Of a stretch of 64,000 nucleotides of DNA, positions 26,432 to 33,972 are shown in pieces. A model generated the notes under the pieces. It was not told where the DNA came from. It worked only from the letters and a program-made list of their open reading frames with translations, and made no database searches. Made by a program: the position numbers and the translations under genes. Position 1 is the stretch's first letter. Each line of letters starts with the position of its first letter. Location: NCBI RefSeq assembly GCF_004011095.1, contig NZ_CP028129.1, positions 2,604,001 to 2,668,000 of the forward strand. Reading direction: 5' to 3'. The stretch comes from Rathayibacter rathayi (lineage in GTDB: Bacteria > Actinomycetota > Actinomycetes > Actinomycetales > Microbacteriaceae).

Positions 26432-26444
26432 CACGAGGGGAGGG

Positions 26445-26864
26445 TCAGTCGACCCGGTTGATCTGCACCGGAATGTTCCCGCGGGTCGCGTTGGAGTACG
26501 GGCAGAGCAGGTGCGCCGCGTCGGCGACCTTCTGCGCGTCCTCGGCGCTCGCCTTCGGGACGTAGACGTCGAGCTCGACCGCGAGGCCGAAGCCGTCGGA
26601 GTCGTTCTTGCCGATCGAGACGCTGGCCGAGACGGCGGCGTCGGTCGTGTCGATCGTGAGCTGGCGGCCGGCTCCGTGCAGGGCGCTGAGGAAGCAGGCG
26701 GAGTAGCCGGCCGCGAACAGCTGCTCGGGGTTGGTCCCCTCGCCGGAGCCGCCGAGCTCCTGCGGGGCGCGGGTGTCGAGGTCGAGCCGGTCGTCTTCGG
26801 TGCGGACGTGGCCGTCGCGTCCTCCACCGGAGGCGTGGGCGATGGCGGTGTAAAGAGCATCCAT
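26445..26864 (-). CDS. ohr: Organic hydroperoxide resistance protein (Ohr, OsmC superfamily)
   Basis: A 139-residue Ohr peroxiredoxin. The family's opening (LYTAIAHASGGGRDGHV), the conserved Arg/Glu (TNPEQLFAAGYSACFLSAL with peroxidatic Cys in YSACF) and the resolving Cys in HLLCPYSNATRGN are all present. It reduces organic hydroperoxides with lipoylated-protein or dithiol electrons and protects membranes. No MarR-type OhrR gene is adjacent, so its regulation is not shown here. Confidence 0.95.
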   Translation of the reverse strand: MDALYTAIAHASGGGRDGHVRTEDDRLDLDTRAPQELGGSGEGTNPEQLFAAGYSACFLSALHGAGRQLTIDTTDAAVSASVSIGKNDSDGFGLAVELDVYVPKASAEDAQKVADAAHLLCPYSNATRGNIPVQINRVD

Positions 26865-27009
26865 CCCCCCATCCCATCACCCGGCCGCCGTGAGTCAAGT
26901 GAACGCGGGAGGCACGTCCTGCGTTCTCCCGGGGATCCGGCCCGGGAACTCCGCGAGAGCCGTCAAGCCCCTCCCGCGCCGCGCCCTCCGGGTGTGCGGT
27001 GGAGGGGCA

Positions 27010-27042
27010 CCGACCCCCACCGACCCCCACCGACCCCACCGG
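27010..27042. repeat. Short tandem repeat (about three copies of a 10-base unit)
   Basis: Three near-identical C-rich units of the form CCGACCCCCA stand about 30 bases before the alcohol dehydrogenase start. This is probably replication-slippage sequence in the leader; no function is evident. Confidence 0.45.
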
Positions 27043-27067
27043 CGCGAGCCGGAGAACGGAGACGAAC

Positions 27068-28243
27068 ATGCGAGCGCTCACTTGGCAGGGCATCGAGAAG
27101 GTCTCGGTCGAGACCGTCCCCGACCCCCGCATTCAGCAACCGACCGACGCGATCATCCGGATCACCTCGACCGCGATCTGCGGCTCCGACCTGCACCTGT
27201 ACCGACTCCTCGGGCCCTACCTCGACAAGGGCGACGTGCTGGGGCACGAGCCGATGGGCGTTGTGGAGGAGGTGGGCTCCGCGGTCACCTCGCTGCGAGT
27301 GGGAGACCGGGTCGTCGTCCCCTTTAACATCGCCTGCGGCGAGTGCTTCCTGTGCCGCCGCGGATTGCAGTCGCAGTGCGAGACGACGCAGGTCACCGAG
27401 TACGGCTCCGGAGCGGCGCTCTTCGGCTACACGAAGATGTACGGCCAGGTCCCCGGTGGTCAGGCCGAGCTGCTGCGCGTGCCGCTCGCCGACTACAACA
27501 CGATCGTCGTCGGAACCGACCTACCGGACGAGCGCTACCTGTTCCTCAGTGACATCGTGCCCACTGCCTGGCAGGGCGTGGAATACGCGCAGGTCCCTGA
27601 CGGCGGGACCCTCGTCGTCTTCGGGCTCGGGCCGGTCGGCCAGTTCGCCGCGCGGATCGGTGTGTACCGCGGCTATCGCGTGCTCGCTGTGGAGCCGGTT
27701 GCCGAGCGGCGCGCAATGGCGGACCGGTACGGAGTGGAGACGTTCGATCTGTCCGACGACATCACCGCCCAGCTGCGCGACCTGACCGACGGGCGGGGTC
27801 CCGACTCCGTCCTGGATGCGGTCGGCATGGAGGCGCACGGCTCGCCGGTCGGCTCCTTCGCGCAGACGATGGCCGGGCTGCTCCCCGATCCGATCGCCCG
27901 CAAGGCGATGGACACCGTCGGCGTCGACCGGCTCGCCGCGGTGCACGCTTCGCTCGACCTGGTGCGCCGCGGCGGGACCGTCTCGCTGAGCGGGGTCTAC
28001 GGCGGTGAGGCCGACCCGATGCCGCTCAAGTCGATGTTCGACAAGCAGGTGACGATGCGGATGGGCCAGTGCAACGTGAAGCGCTGGATCGACGACCTGC
28101 TGCCACTGGTCGAGGACTCGTCCGATCCGCTCGGCGTGCTGGACCTGGTGACTCACCGGGCACCCCTCGAGGACGCTCCGGCCCTGTACGAGACCTTCCA
28201 GAAGAAGGAGGACGGCTGCATCAAAGTCGTCCTGCAGCCGTAG
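27068..28243 (+). CDS. Zinc-dependent alcohol dehydrogenase, formaldehyde-dehydrogenase-like (MDR)
   Basis: A 391-residue medium-chain dehydrogenase. Catalytic zinc ligands lie in STAICGSDLHLYR and GHEPMGVVEEVG; structural-zinc cysteines in ACGECFLCRRGLQSQCE; the NAD fold has VFGLGPVGQFAARIG. The long insertion and the DAVGMEAHGSP stretch place it in the glutathione-independent formaldehyde dehydrogenase-like group (FdhA/AdhB type) frequent in soil bacteria. ATG 27068 starts the standard MRALTWQG opening. It is monocistronic and followed by a strong hairpin; substrates may be formaldehyde or other alcohols/aldehydes. Confidence 0.93.
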   Translation: MRALTWQGIEKVSVETVPDPRIQQPTDAIIRITSTAICGSDLHLYRLLGPYLDKGDVLGHEPMGVVEEVGSAVTSLRVGDRVVVPFNIACGECFLCRRGLQSQCETTQVTEYGSGAALFGYTKMYGQVPGGQAELLRVPLADYNTIVVGTDLPDERYLFLSDIVPTAWQGVEYAQVPDGGTLVVFGLGPVGQFAARIGVYRGYRVLAVEPVAERRAMADRYGVETFDLSDDITAQLRDLTDGRGPDSVLDAVGMEAHGSPVGSFAQTMAGLLPDPIARKAMDTVGVDRLAAVHASLDLVRRGGTVSLSGVYGGEADPMPLKSMFDKQVTMRMGQCNVKRWIDDLLPLVEDSSDPLGVLDLVTHRAPLEDAPALYETFQKKEDGCIKVVLQP

Positions 28244-28252
28244 CAGAAACGA

Positions 28253-28288
28253 CGAAGGCGGCGCCCCGTCGAGGGAGCGCCGCCTTCG
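28253..28288. terminator. Strong bidirectional terminator
   Basis: A perfect 12-bp stem (CGAAGGCGGCGC at 28253-28264 with 28277-28288), plus inner CCC/GGG pairing, lies between the convergent ends of the alcohol dehydrogenase (+) and csbD (-) genes. Confidence 0.85.
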
Positions 28289-28302
28289 CTGTACGCCGAG
28301 AC

Positions 28303-28473
28303 CTACTTGAAGACGTCCTTGACGTCCTCGCCGGTCTTCTTGGCCGAGGCCGCAGCCTGGTCCTTCTGACCTTCGGCCTTCAGGCTGTCGTCGTTCTTGT
28401 GGTCGCCGAGAGCTTCCTTCGCCTTGCCGGCGATGTCCTGAGCGGCGTTCTTGATCTTGTCATCGAGCCCCAT
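28303..28473 (-). CDS. CsbD family stress protein (56 aa)
   Basis: A short gene of 57 codons encodes MGLDDKIKNAAQDIAGKAKE, continuing EALGDHKNDDSLKAEGQKDQ and ending in KKTGEDVKDVFK. This is a CsbD-like general-stress protein: hydrophilic, helical, with the A/DKxKxxxxDxxGKxKEAxG pattern. AAGGAGG precedes the ATG by about seven bases. CsbD is a sigma-B-controlled protein of unknown mechanism in Bacillus; here it neighbours Mn-catalase and membrane-stress genes, supporting a stress role. Confidence 0.9.
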   Translation of the reverse strand: MGLDDKIKNAAQDIAGKAKEALGDHKNDDSLKAEGQKDQAAASAKKTGEDVKDVFK

Positions 28474-28619
28474 TGTGGTGCCTCCTTCGCTGATCGTTGG
28501 CTCGACCGTAGGACTGGGAACTGCCCGCTTCCTGAGAACGAAGAGGGGCTTGCCCAGGAGGCCGCTCGGCTGCCATGCTTCGCGCCCTCGACCAGCGGAG
28601 GGCGGCTGAGGGCGCGGAA

Positions 28620-28820
28620 TCAGGTCGCCGGGGCGGCGGACTCCGACGGGGCCATCTGTGAGGGCACGTTCGTGGGAGTCTGCGTCGATCCGTCGTCCGC
28701 ACTGGTCGGCACCGCAGTCCCGGACTGAATCGGAGTCTGGGCGTCGCCGGTGCAGCCTGCTACGAGTCCGATGGTGAGAGCGGCGGCGCCGAGCGCCCCG
28801 AGGACCCGTGAGGCCCTCAC
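28620..28820 (-). CDS. Small lipoprotein (66 aa)
   Basis: A 66-residue product with a lipoprotein signal (VLGALGAAALTIGLVAGCTG, lipobox VAGC) followed by a short Ser/Thr/Pro-rich tail (TPIQSGTAVPTSADDGSTQT). It starts at a GTG that overlaps the Mn-catalase stop (GTGA), so it is translationally coupled to that enzyme. No domain is visible; it would be anchored to the outer membrane face with a disordered tail. Confidence 0.75.
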   Translation of the reverse strand: MRASRVLGALGAAALTIGLVAGCTGDAQTPIQSGTAVPTSADDGSTQTPTNVPSQMAPSESAAPAT

Positions 28821-29701
28821 TTGCCCGTCACCGCATCCTTCACAGCCCCGACCGCTTTCTCGATCACGTTGGGCTTTGGGTCGGTGCCGTAGAAGCGCTC
28901 GTCCGGCTGGGTGGGCGGCGGCATCGGCACTCCGCCGCCGGGCTCGGCGACGCGATAGCTGAACTCGCCCTTGCCGTCGGGGGTCGGACCCGAGGCCCAG
29001 GTGCCGTCGGCGGCCGTCGCTCCGTCCGAGAAGTTGATGTACTCGTACGACACCGAGCGCTCCTCCTTCGAGATCGGGAAGTTCGAGGGCACCGGCAGAT
29101 CCTCCTTGCCCTCCGCCCGCAGCTCGGCGGCCGCCGCGATCCACTGGTTCTGGTGCATCGTGTCGCGGGCCAGGAGGAACGACAGCAGGTCGCGCACGCC
29201 GTGATCGTCGGTCATGTGGTAGAGCCGAGGGACCTGGAGGCGGCCCTGCATCTCGGCGTTGGCGTTCGCCGTGAAGTCGGCGAGCAGGTTGCCGCTCGCT
29301 GTGATGTAGGAGCCTTGCCACGGGTTCCCCATGCTGTCGACGGGGCGAACGCCCGCACCGGCCACGATCGCGTGCTGCACATCGGAGCCACCGATGACCG
29401 CCGCGAGCACCGGGTCCTTCTTCATCGCGTCCTCGGACTGCTCGATCGGCGCCTTCTCGAGCAGCTGCGCAATCATCACGGCGATCATCTCGACGTGGCC
29501 GAACTCCTCGGCGCCGATGCCGAATAAGAGATCCCGGTACTTGCCCGGGTCGTGGGCGTTCCAGGCCTGGAAGCCGTACTGCATCGCCACGGTGATCTCG
29601 CCGTACTGGCCGCCGAGCACCTCCTGAAAGCGTCGGGCGAAGACGGCGTCGGGCTTGGAGGGGGAGGCCGTGAACTGGAGTTCCTGACGGTGGAAGAACA
29701 T
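28817..29701 (-). CDS. Manganese catalase
   Basis: A 294-residue dimanganese (non-haem) catalase. The four-helix-bundle metal ligands are recognisable: Glu in GQYGEITVAMQYGFQ, Glu/His in GAEEFGHVEMIAVMI, and Glu/His in ANAEMQGRLQV and LLARDTMHQNQWI. A C-terminal extension (YINFSDGA, PPPTQPDERFYGTDPKP) also fits the family. It removes hydrogen peroxide. ATG 29701 starts the typical MFFHRQELQF opening; GGAAAGG lies nine bases upstream. It heads a two-gene unit with the small lipoprotein. Confidence 0.95.
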   Translation of the reverse strand: MFFHRQELQFTASPSKPDAVFARRFQEVLGGQYGEITVAMQYGFQAWNAHDPGKYRDLLFGIGAEEFGHVEMIAVMIAQLLEKAPIEQSEDAMKKDPVLAAVIGGSDVQHAIVAGAGVRPVDSMGNPWQGSYITASGNLLADFTANANAEMQGRLQVPRLYHMTDDHGVRDLLSFLLARDTMHQNQWIAAAAELRAEGKEDLPVPSNFPISKEERSVSYEYINFSDGATAADGTWASGPTPDGKGEFSYRVAEPGGGVPMPPPTQPDERFYGTDPKPNVIEKAVGAVKDAVTGK

Positions 29702-29974
29702 GACTGCTTGCCTTTCCGGTGTGGCCGGGCGGAGCCGAGCGCGGACGTCCGGGGTGGGTTTCTTCGACGCTAGGCAGCCCGGTTGGAGGGCTAGAAGGGG
29801 CTTGACGTGGGCCGAGAGCACTCGCGACGCGATCGCCGGAACCCGGCCGCGTGGGCGCGGGATGGTAGCCGCTTCGAGGGTCGTTCGCTATGCCCTTTCC
29901 GCTGTTCGGGCGCCCGCCCAAACTGGCGACGCCGGCACGCACTCATCCCCACTCGATCCTGGAAGGGACAGACG

Positions 29975-30823
29975 ATGTCGAACATCGATCCCGATTCACC
30001 TCCGTTCGCAGACGGCGCCGCGAACTTCGGCGCGACCGAGACCCCCGCCGAGAGCGGGGCGCACACCGCCTCCGTCGGCGCGTACTCCTCCTCCGATTCC
30101 TCCTCCTCGAGCAGTGCCACCGGCGCCGCGAAGGAGGCGGCCGGCACCGCGAAGGAGCAGGCCGGCGCTGTCGCCGGCGATGCCAAGCAGGCCGCGAGCG
30201 ACGTGCTTTCGACAGGCAAGGACGAGGCAGGCAACGTGGTCCAGGAGGCCAAGGTTCAGGTCAAGGATCTCCTCGACCAGAGCCGCAGCCAGCTCACGGA
30301 GCAGGCGCACTCGCAGAAGGAGAACGCCGCCAAGGGCGCGCGCGCCTTCAGCGATGACCTCACTGCTCTGGCGAACGGCGAGGGCGGTCAGGACAACATG
30401 GCCGCGAACCTCGTCTCGCAGGCCGCCTCCCGCGCCCAGGGCATCGCCCAGTGGCTCGAGAACCGGGACCCGTCGCAGCTGCTCGACGACGTGCGTTCGT
30501 TCGCACGCCACCGGCCGGGCGCCTTCATCCTGATCGCCGCCGCGACCGGCCTCGTCGGCGGGCGCCTCATCCGGGCACTGACCGCCGAGGCGAAGGATGA
30601 CAAGGAGGCGTCGACGGCACGCACCGACGGCCCCGAGTACGACGCTCCCGCCGCCGACTCGCTCGCGTACGACGCTCCCGCGGCCGACTCCCTCGCGTAC
30701 GACGCTCCCGCCGCCTCGGCCTACGGCACGGTCGGCTCAAGCTCGCTCGAGCGCGACTACGCCCCGACCGAGCCCCTTGCCGATCCGCTCGACGGCGGCT
30801 TCCCGAACGGCGGACGGCGGTGA
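29975..30823 (+). CDS. Stress-type membrane-associated protein with Ala-rich helices and tandem C-terminal repeats
   Basis: A 282-residue protein with a Ser-rich N-terminus, a long Ala/Lys/Glu helical region of the CsbD/LEA kind (AAKEAAGTAKEQAGAVAGDA), a helical segment with DPSQLLDDVRSFARHRPGAF and one membrane-like stretch (FILIAAATGLVGGRLIRAL). A C-terminal tail has three copies of YDAPAADSLA. GGAAGGGA precedes the ATG. It is the first of three overlapping genes with Holin-X and DUF3618 proteins; such triplets are common in actinobacteria and are suspected envelope-stress factors. Exact function unknown. Confidence 0.8.
   Translation: MSNIDPDSPPFADGAANFGATETPAESGAHTASVGAYSSSDSSSSSSATGAAKEAAGTAKEQAGAVAGDAKQAASDVLSTGKDEAGNVVQEAKVQVKDLLDQSRSQLTEQAHSQKENAAKGARAFSDDLTALANGEGGQDNMAANLVSQAASRAQGIAQWLENRDPSQLLDDVRSFARHRPGAFILIAAATGLVGGRLIRALTAEAKDDKEASTARTDGPEYDAPAADSLAYDAPAADSLAYDAPAASAYGTVGSSSLERDYAPTEPLADPLDGGFPNGGRR
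30638..30717 (+). repeat. 30-bp tandem repeat inside a coding region
   Basis: Units begin at 30638, 30668 and 30698 with TACGACGCTCCCGC and encode YDAPAADSLA twice plus a partial third. The units differ at only a few third positions, so copy number probably varies among strains. Confidence 0.85.
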
Positions 30824-31254
30824 CCGATCCGACGGGCGTCCACCGCTCGGCCCAGACGCCCGATGAGCGGGCGGGCTCGACGTCGCTGGGCGACCTGCTC
30901 AGTGAGGTTTCGCGCGATCTCTCCACGCTGATTCGCCAGGAAATGGCGCTCGCGAAGGCGGAGCTTAAGGAGTCGGCAAGCAAGGCGGGCAAGGGCGCGG
31001 GCCTGCTCGGTGGGGCAGGATACGCCGCACTGATGGCCGTGCTGTTCCTCTCGATCGCCCTCTGGTGGGGCCTGGGCACTCTGATCGGCAACGGCTGGTC
31101 CGGAGTGGTCGTCGCCGTGATCTGGGCGATCGTCGCCGCGATCCTCTATGCCGCGGGCCGTAAGAGCCTGAAGCAAGTCGACGGTGCTCCCGAAACGGTC
31201 GACTCCCTCAAGAAGATTCCCGACACCCTCAAGCCGAACGGGGCAGGACGATGA
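30820..31254 (+). CDS. Phage holin-like family protein (actinobacterial Holin-X)
   Basis: A 144-residue protein with an amphipathic N-terminal region (LGDLLSEVSRDLSTLIRQEMALAKAELKE), then two membrane helices (GYAALMAVLFLSIALWWGLGTLI, GVVVAVIWAIVAAILYAAG) and a short charged tail. This is the Phage_holin_3_6/Holin-X pattern. In spite of the name these chromosomal proteins are not phage genes; they are usually paired with DUF3618. The GTG overlaps the previous stop (GTGA). Confidence 0.88.
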   Translation: MTDPTGVHRSAQTPDERAGSTSLGDLLSEVSRDLSTLIRQEMALAKAELKESASKAGKGAGLLGGAGYAALMAVLFLSIALWWGLGTLIGNGWSGVVVAVIWAIVAAILYAAGRKSLKQVDGAPETVDSLKKIPDTLKPNGAGR

Positions 31255-31856
31255 CGTACGACGCAGGACTGGACAAGACGCCGGAGCAGGGAATGAGGCC
31301 GGAGCAGGGAAAGACGCCGGAGCAGCTTCGCGCGGATATTGAGCTCACCCGGCTGGAACTCGGCGGTGACGTCGACGCACTGGCCGGAAAGGTCAGCCCG
31401 AGCGCCATCGCGCAGCGGCAGACCGACAAGGTCCGCTCGGCCGTGGGGTCGGTCCGCGACCGCGTGATGGGCTCAGCGCACGATGCCTCCGACTCGCTCT
31501 CGAGCGGAGCCGGCTCGGCGAAGGCCAAGGCCGAGGGCAACCCGTTCGCCGTGGGCTTGATCGCTTTCGGCGCCGGGCTGCTCGTGGCCTCACTGATCCC
31601 CGCGTCCAGCAAGGAGAAAGAGGCGGCGAGCCGCGTCAAGGAGCAGGCCCAGCCGATCGTCGACACGGTGACCGATGCAGCGAAGGAGGCGGCCGGTGAG
31701 CTGCGCGAGCCGGCGCAGCAGGCGTTCGCCGCGGTCAAGGACACTGCGACCGACGCCGCGCAGAACGTTAAGGAGGCAGGCTCCTCGGCCGCCGGCGATG
31801 TGCAGGACTCGGCCCGCGAGGCCAAGCACGCCGTCCAGGAGGACGTGCAGAGCTGA
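31251..31856 (+). CDS. DUF3618 family protein
   Basis: A 201-residue protein with the DUF3618 core (TPEQLRADIELTRLELGGDVDALAGKVSPSAIAQRQ), one membrane stretch (NPFAVGLIAFGAGLLVASLIP) and a long Ala/Lys/Glu C-terminal helix resembling CsbD/LEA repeats (KDTATDAAQNVKEAGSSAAG). The ATG overlaps the Holin-X stop. It ends the three-gene operon and is followed by a strong hairpin at 31873. Probably membrane-bound with a cytoplasmic helical rod; function unknown. Confidence 0.88.
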   Translation: MTYDAGLDKTPEQGMRPEQGKTPEQLRADIELTRLELGGDVDALAGKVSPSAIAQRQTDKVRSAVGSVRDRVMGSAHDASDSLSSGAGSAKAKAEGNPFAVGLIAFGAGLLVASLIPASSKEKEAASRVKEQAQPIVDTVTDAAKEAAGELREPAQQAFAAVKDTATDAAQNVKEAGSSAAGDVQDSAREAKHAVQEDVQS

Positions 31857-31872
31857 TCCGTCGGCGCTGACA

Positions 31873-31900
31873 GGGCGGTGGGCCTCCGGGCCCGCCGCCC
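31873..31900. terminator. Bidirectional terminator between stress operon and lipoprotein array
   Basis: GGGCGGTGGGCC (31873-31884) pairs with GGCCCGCCGCCC (31889-31900), with one G-T pair and a four-base loop. It lies between the convergent ends of the DUF3618 gene and the fourth lipoprotein gene. Confidence 0.8.
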
Positions 31901-31941
31901 TTCGACGTTTCCGGGCCGCGGCGACCGATCCGGGACCCGCG

Positions 31942-32622
31942 TCACTGACGGCCGAGCGGTCGGACCGGATTATCCCAGCGCGGGAAAGGCACGTACACGC
32001 CGGGAAGCGACTCCTCAAGAAACGGATCGTAATCTCGAGATGCGACAGCCTCGAACAGGGCGTGGGCATCGTTCGTCCAGAACAGTTCGCTGTACACCCT
32101 GACCGAATACACTCCGCTTTCCTGGATAAAGTACTTAATCCGATAACCGTCGCCCGTGATTCCCCACAATTCGGCATTAGTCGTACGCTCGCGCGTGTAG
32201 TACTGCCACCCCCGCTCCTCGAAATACTTCCGCATCGGATCCAGATCTACCTTCTCCCCCCGAGCCCCAGGGGGCATGATAATCCGAGTACCCATTACGT
32301 AATAGCTGTTCTCGCCCGTCCCACCCGGAAGACCACCCCCGACACCACCATTGAACCCCTCCTCAGGCAACGTCTCCCCACCATTCCACCTCCACACACC
32401 ATCACTGATCCGCAACTGCGCATCCCGCAACAACTCCTGCGCATGCACATAATGCTGCGCATTCAGCTCAAACTCCTCCTCCAACGTCAGACCCGCCACC
32501 TCCGCCCGCGTCATCCCCGCAGCATCCCGCCGCTGCGTCATCACGTTCGACGAACACGCCGACACAACGACAACGGCCACGAGAACGCCAGCGATCCTCG
32601 CGAGCACTTTCCGGAACGTCAT
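31942..32622 (-). CDS. Tandem lipoprotein paralogue 4 (putative immunity protein)
   Basis: A 226-residue lipoprotein (signal IAGVLVAVVVVSACSS, lipobox VSAC). The mature part shares with its three neighbours RRDAAGMTRAEVAGLTLEEE, FELNAQHYVHAQELLRDAQL, ISDGVWRWNGGETLPEEG, a Gly-rich NGGVGGGLPGG loop, LWGITGDGYRIKY, YSELFWTNDAHALFEAVASR and a PGVYVPFPRWDNP end. The ATG overlaps the stop of paralogue 3 (ATGA). It is the last gene of a five-gene operon headed by a DUF1023-like hydrolase. The ENSYYVMGTRIIMPPGARGE region differs from paralogues 2 and 3. Function is inferred from context only. Confidence 0.85.
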   Translation of the reverse strand: MTFRKVLARIAGVLVAVVVVSACSSNVMTQRRDAAGMTRAEVAGLTLEEEFELNAQHYVHAQELLRDAQLRISDGVWRWNGGETLPEEGFNGGVGGGLPGGTGENSYYVMGTRIIMPPGARGEKVDLDPMRKYFEERGWQYYTRERTTNAELWGITGDGYRIKYFIQESGVYSVRVYSELFWTNDAHALFEAVASRDYDPFLEESLPGVYVPFPRWDNPVRPLGRQ

Positions 32623-33299
32623 TGGCGACCCAGCGGACGGATCGGGTTATCCCAGCGCGGAAACGGGACATACACGCCCGGAAGCGACTCCTCGGGGAAC
32701 GGATCGTAATCCCGAGACGCAACAGCCTCGAACAGGGCGTGGGCATCATTGGTCCAAAACAGTTCGCTGTACACCTGAATTGAATATTGGCCGCTCGCCT
32801 GGATGTAGTAGTTGATCCGATAACCGTCACCCGTGATCCCCCACAGATCAGCACTCTCCAACGTCTCCCGAACAAAGTACTTCCACCCCTGTTCCTCGAA
32901 GTACGCCACCATCGGATCTAAATCCGACTTCTCCCCCTGAGCACCTGGCGGCTTGATGATCCGAGTGCAGGTGACGTAGTAGCTGTTCTCACCGTTACCA
33001 CCCGGAAGACCACCCCCGACACCACCGTTGTACCCTTCCTCGGGTAGCGTCTCCCCACCGTTCCACCTCCACACGCCATCACTGATCCGCAACTGCGCAT
33101 CACGCAACAACTCCTGCGCATGCACATAATGCTGCGCATTCAGCTCAAACTCCTCCTCCAAAGACAACGCCGCCACCTCCGCCCGCGTCATCCCCGCAGC
33201 ATCCCGCCGCTCCGCCATCACGTTCGACGAACACGCCGACACAACGACGAGAGCCACAAGAACCCCAGCGATCCGCGCCGCCGAACCCCAACCCGTCAC
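32619..33299 (-). CDS. Tandem lipoprotein paralogue 3 (putative immunity protein)
   Basis: A 226-residue lipoprotein (IAGVLVALVVVSACSSN, lipobox VSAC), clearly the same family as its neighbours. A GTG at 33299 overlaps the previous stop (GTGA) and is chosen as start. Its middle and C-terminal part (YYVTCTRIIKPPGAQGEKSD, YFEEQGWKYFVRETLESADL, NYYIQASG) is nearly identical to paralogue 2, whereas its signal peptide is nearly identical to paralogue 4. It is therefore a mosaic, as expected from recombination inside a tandem array. Confidence 0.85.
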   Translation of the reverse strand: MTGWGSAARIAGVLVALVVVSACSSNVMAERRDAAGMTRAEVAALSLEEEFELNAQHYVHAQELLRDAQLRISDGVWRWNGGETLPEEGYNGGVGGGLPGGNGENSYYVTCTRIIKPPGAQGEKSDLDPMVAYFEEQGWKYFVRETLESADLWGITGDGYRINYYIQASGQYSIQVYSELFWTNDAHALFEAVASRDYDPFPEESLPGVYVPFPRWDNPIRPLGRQ

Positions 33300-33961
33300 T
33301 GCCGGCCACGCGGATGGATAGGCGCATCCCACCTCGGGAACGGCGCATAAAAACCAGGCAAAGACTCTTCCGGGAACTCGGCAGTATCCCGCGACGCAAC
33401 CGCATCAAACAACGCGTGAGCATCATTCGTCCAAAACAGTTCGCTGTACACCTGGATTGAATATCGGCCGCTCGCCTGGATGTAGTAGTTGATCCGATAA
33501 CCGTCACCCGTGATCCCCCACAAATCAGCACTCTCCAACGTCTCACGAACAAAGTACTTCCACCCCTGTTCCTCGAAGTACGCCACCATCGGATCTAAAT
33601 CCGACTTCTCCCCCTGAGCACCTGGCGGCTTGATGATCCGAGTGCACGTAACGTAGTAGCTGTTCTCGCCCGTACCACCCGGCAGACCACCCCCGACACC
33701 ACCATTGAACCCCTCCTCAGGCAACGTCTCCCCACCATTCCACAGCCACACACCATCACTGATCCGCAACTGCGCATCCCGCAACAACTCCTGCGCATGC
33801 ACGTAATGCTGCGCATTCAGCTCGAACTCCTCCTCCAACGTCAAGCCCGAGATCCCGGCTCGTGTCATCCCCGCAGCATCCCGCCACTGCACCGACGCGT
33901 CAGACCAACACCCCGACAGGACGAGGAGAAACCCGAGGCCGACCGCCGCAAGTCGACGCAT
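33296..33961 (-). CDS. Tandem lipoprotein paralogue 2 (putative immunity protein)
   Basis: A 221-residue lipoprotein with its own signal peptide (LAAVGLGFLLVLSGCWSD, lipobox LSGC) and the shared mature domain. ATG 33961 is preferred because it starts a proper signal peptide 11 bases after the stop of paralogue 1. The central part matches paralogue 3 almost residue for residue, while the C-terminal end (RDTAEFPEESLPGFYAPFPR, WDAPIHPRGRQ) matches paralogue 1. The conserved NAQHYVH segment and the Trp-rich WGITGDGY block are intact. Confidence 0.85.
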   Translation of the reverse strand: MRRLAAVGLGFLLVLSGCWSDASVQWRDAAGMTRAGISGLTLEEEFELNAQHYVHAQELLRDAQLRISDGVWLWNGGETLPEEGFNGGVGGGLPGGTGENSYYVTCTRIIKPPGAQGEKSDLDPMVAYFEEQGWKYFVRETLESADLWGITGDGYRINYYIQASGRYSIQVYSELFWTNDAHALFDAVASRDTAEFPEESLPGFYAPFPRWDAPIHPRGRQ

Positions 33962-33972
33962 GCTGCTGCGGA

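Noticed and set aside
30638..30717. CRISPR-like regular repeats
   Set aside because: The repeats are directly adjacent with no spacers and encode an in-frame peptide repeat.
30820..31254. Prophage holin as evidence for a prophage
   Set aside because: The Holin-X/DUF3618 pair is a common chromosomal actinobacterial unit; no phage structural or lysis genes are near.
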